Positions 24,306-25,623 of a stretch of DNA of 25,623 bases are shown piece after piece; positions within the stretch are counted from its first letter, which is position 1, and the number at the start of each line of letters is the position of its first letter. The stretch comes from GWB1-37-8 sp964603935 (GTDB lineage: Bacteria; Patescibacteriota; Microgenomatia; Levybacterales; UBA12049): NCBI GenBank assembly GCA_964603935.1, contig CAZRWL010000015.1, positions 1 through 25,623 of the forward strand, written 5' to 3'. The notes under the pieces were generated by a model, which was not told the origin of the DNA, ran no database searches, and saw only the letters and a program-made list of their open reading frames with translations. The position numbers and the translations under genes were made by a program.

Positions 24306-25623
24306 AAAAATATTTATATTTTTAAGCTTTATTATTATACTGGCCTCAATATTGAGATTATGGCAGCTGGGAAAAATTCCGCTTTCTCCCGATTGGGATG
24401 AAGTTGCACTTGGTTATAATGCCTACTCTATTCTGCAGACAGGAAGAGATGAATATGGAAAATTTCTACCTATCATCCTTAGGTCGTTTGACGACTACAA
24501 ACCTGCTTTATATGCATATTTAGCGATGCCGACAATAAAAATATTGGGTTTGAGCGTATTCGCAGTCAGGTTGCCGTCGGCAATCCTTGGTATTTTAACT
24601 GTCTTAGCTACATTCTTCTTAGTAAAGGAATTATTAAAGAAGGATAACGTCGCTCTTCTGGCTTCTTTCCTTCTGGCACTTTCCCCGTGGCATATTCAGT
24701 TTTCAAGGATCGCTTTTGAAGCTAATGTAGCGGTGGGATTAAATGTTTTTGGAATTTTATTTTTCCTAAAAGCTTTTAAAAAGCCATGGCTATTATTTTT
24801 TAGTGCCTTAATGTTTGGATTAAGTCTTTATGTTTATCAAAGCGAAAAAGTTTTCGTACCTCTTCTTTTGATTATGCTTATTGCCGTTTTTAGAAAACAG
24901 CTTGCTGTAATTGGGAAAAGATATATGTCAATATCTTTTTTTATTCTGGTAATTCTTTTATTGCCATTAATTTACGTTAGCTTAACTAATAAAGATACGC
25001 TTGCCAGGGCAAAAGACGTCAGTATTTTCTCCAATAGGGCAATCATAGAACTGAATGTTAAAAGAGTTGCAAGGGATAGGGAGAGCAATGATCTTTTGGG
25101 GCTTATATTTGATAATCGCAGGGTGGAACTTGTTAAAAATGCGGCGAGAGGTTATCTTTCTCATTTTGATTTGAATTGGCTTTTTGTAAAAGGTGATATT
25201 GCCCGCCATCATGCACCAAATATGGGACTTCTATATCTTACTGAGTTGCCATTTCTGTTAATAGGAATTTATAGTTTAATATTCGGCGGTTCTAACAAAA
25301 AAGTGAAAACATTTATAGTGCTATGGTTTTTAATTGCGTCTATTCCTGCTTCTGTGACTAATGATATTCCAAATGCGGTTAGAACCCTTAATTTTCTTCC
25401 TACATTTCAAATATTTACAGCAATCGGGATTTTAACTGCTATAAAAAAAGTATCAAGTATTAAGTATCAAGTGTTAAGCATACGAGTGAAATATGTACTT
25501 TTTATTTTTGTTTTTTTATTATTTATATCCAATATCTTATATTACTTCAATCAATATTTTGTTCAGCAAAATTATTTTCATGCAAAGTATTGGCAATATG
25601 GTTACGAGAATATAGTTAATCAC
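24298..25623 (+). CDS. ArnT/PMT-like membrane glycosyltransferase, second tandem copy, cut by window edge
   Basis: The frame is open from the ATG at 24298 to the window end: 442 codons, with no stop reached. It aligns closely with the preceding gene: ILRLWQLGKIPL, PDWDEVALGYNAYSI (acidic pair D34-E35), FDDYKPALYAYLAMP, RLPSAILGILTVLATFFL and SPWHIQFSRIAFEANVAV. At the end it has WQYGYENIVNH, matching WQYGYKESIDYV of its sibling, so only about 100 residues of soluble tail are likely missing. The cytoplasmic loop at residues about 382-395 (IKKVSSIKYQVLSI) is about seven residues longer than in the sibling and is encoded by a heptanucleotide array. The start overlaps the upstream stop by eight bases. 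Its role is sugar transfer from a polyprenyl-phosphate donor. Confidence 0.88.
   Translation, partial: MNKKIFIFLSFIIILASILRLWQLGKIPLSPDWDEVALGYNAYSILQTGRDEYGKFLPIILRSFDDYKPALYAYLAMPTIKILGLSVFAVRLPSAILGILTVLATFFLVKELLKKDNVALLASFLLALSPWHIQFSRIAFEANVAVGLNVFGILFFLKAFKKPWLLFFSALMFGLSLYVYQSEKVFVPLLLIMLIAVFRKQLAVIGKRYMSISFFILVILLLPLIYVSLTNKDTLARAKDVSIFSNRAIIELNVKRVARDRESNDLLGLIFDNRRVELVKNAARGYLSHFDLNWLFVKGDIARHHAPNMGLLYLTELPFLLIGIYSLIFGGSNKKVKTFIVLWFLIASIPASVTNDIPNAVRTLNFLPTFQIFTAIGILTAIKKVSSIKYQVLSIRVKYVLFIFVFLLFISNILYYFNQYFVQQNYFHAKYWQYGYENIVNH
25448..25482. repeat. Heptanucleotide array (five units) inside the last gene
   Basis: Five units of consensus AAGYATH are present. AAGTATC and AAGTATT alternate, then AAGTGTT and AAGCATA close the array. 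Seen as 14-base units, 25448-25461 and 25462-25475 differ at one base. The units are the reverse-complement type of those at 4714-4748. The encoded loop is about seven residues longer than in the tandem paralogue upstream. Confidence 0.7.

Noticed and set aside
1..25623. Alternative genetic code with TGA as glycine (as in Gracilibacteria)
   Set aside because: TGA ends at least six genes exactly at four-base ATGA overlaps or natural family ends, so it is a real stop.
1..25623. CRISPR array, insertion sequence, integrase or phage genes
   Set aside because: No spacer-repeat pattern, transposase motif or terminal inverted repeats were seen. The short arrays are heptamers within genes.

Overview
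The window is an AT-rich, very gene-dense stretch of bacterial chromosome, nearly all of it envelope-glycan genes. The organism is most likely a Candidate Phyla Radiation (Patescibacteria) member, with Microgenomates as the best guess. The reasons are the mix of gene families (YfhO-type giants, a DUF2079 protein, PMT/ArnT-like proteins and a DUF5652 small membrane protein), 1-11 base gene overlaps, few Shine-Dalgarno sites, and TGA used as an ordinary stop, which argues against the TGA-recoding lineages. This placement is inferred from gene content, not from a marker gene.

Layout. (A) 1-6346, plus strand, is one tightly overlapping operon: the tail of a flippase-like protein, three GT2 glycosyltransferases (WaaE-like, WbbL-like, WaaE-like), a PMT-like membrane protein and a YfhO-family protein. 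(B) 6306-6542, minus strand, is a lone DUF5652 gene. It shares a short divergent promoter region with (C) 6608-18593, plus strand, a second operon: GT4, YfhO, GT2, DUF2079, a soluble dolichyl-phosphate-mannose-synthase-like GT2, a PMT-like protein and two paralogous large membrane proteins resembling DUF2298. (D) 18525-21014, minus strand, is a third YfhO gene overlapping the end of operon C tail to tail. (E) 21061-25623, plus strand, holds a PMT-like gene and two tandem ArnT/PMT-like paralogues, the last cut by the window edge.

The likely joint role is assembly and decoration of surface glycans. Cytoplasmic GT2 and GT4 enzymes would build lipid-linked saccharides and a flippase would export them. 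The one DPM-synthase-like enzyme would make polyprenyl-phosphate-sugar donors for the eleven polytopic GT-C-type proteins, which would transfer sugars outside the membrane. No substrate can be read from the sequence.

The most unusual signals are small-scale. Four to five arrays, each of about five heptanucleotides (35 bp), sit in frame inside glycosyltransferase genes. One matches an 11-residue insertion relative to its two paralogues. Two compact palindromes also lie inside GT2 genes. A perfect 28-bp palindrome spans the stop codon of a YfhO gene that lacks its usual last membrane helix. A divergent promoter pair appears to share one self-complementary -35 hexamer and to give leaderless mRNAs. 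I see no RNA genes, CRISPR array, insertion sequence or integrase. No gap between genes exceeds 65 bases.
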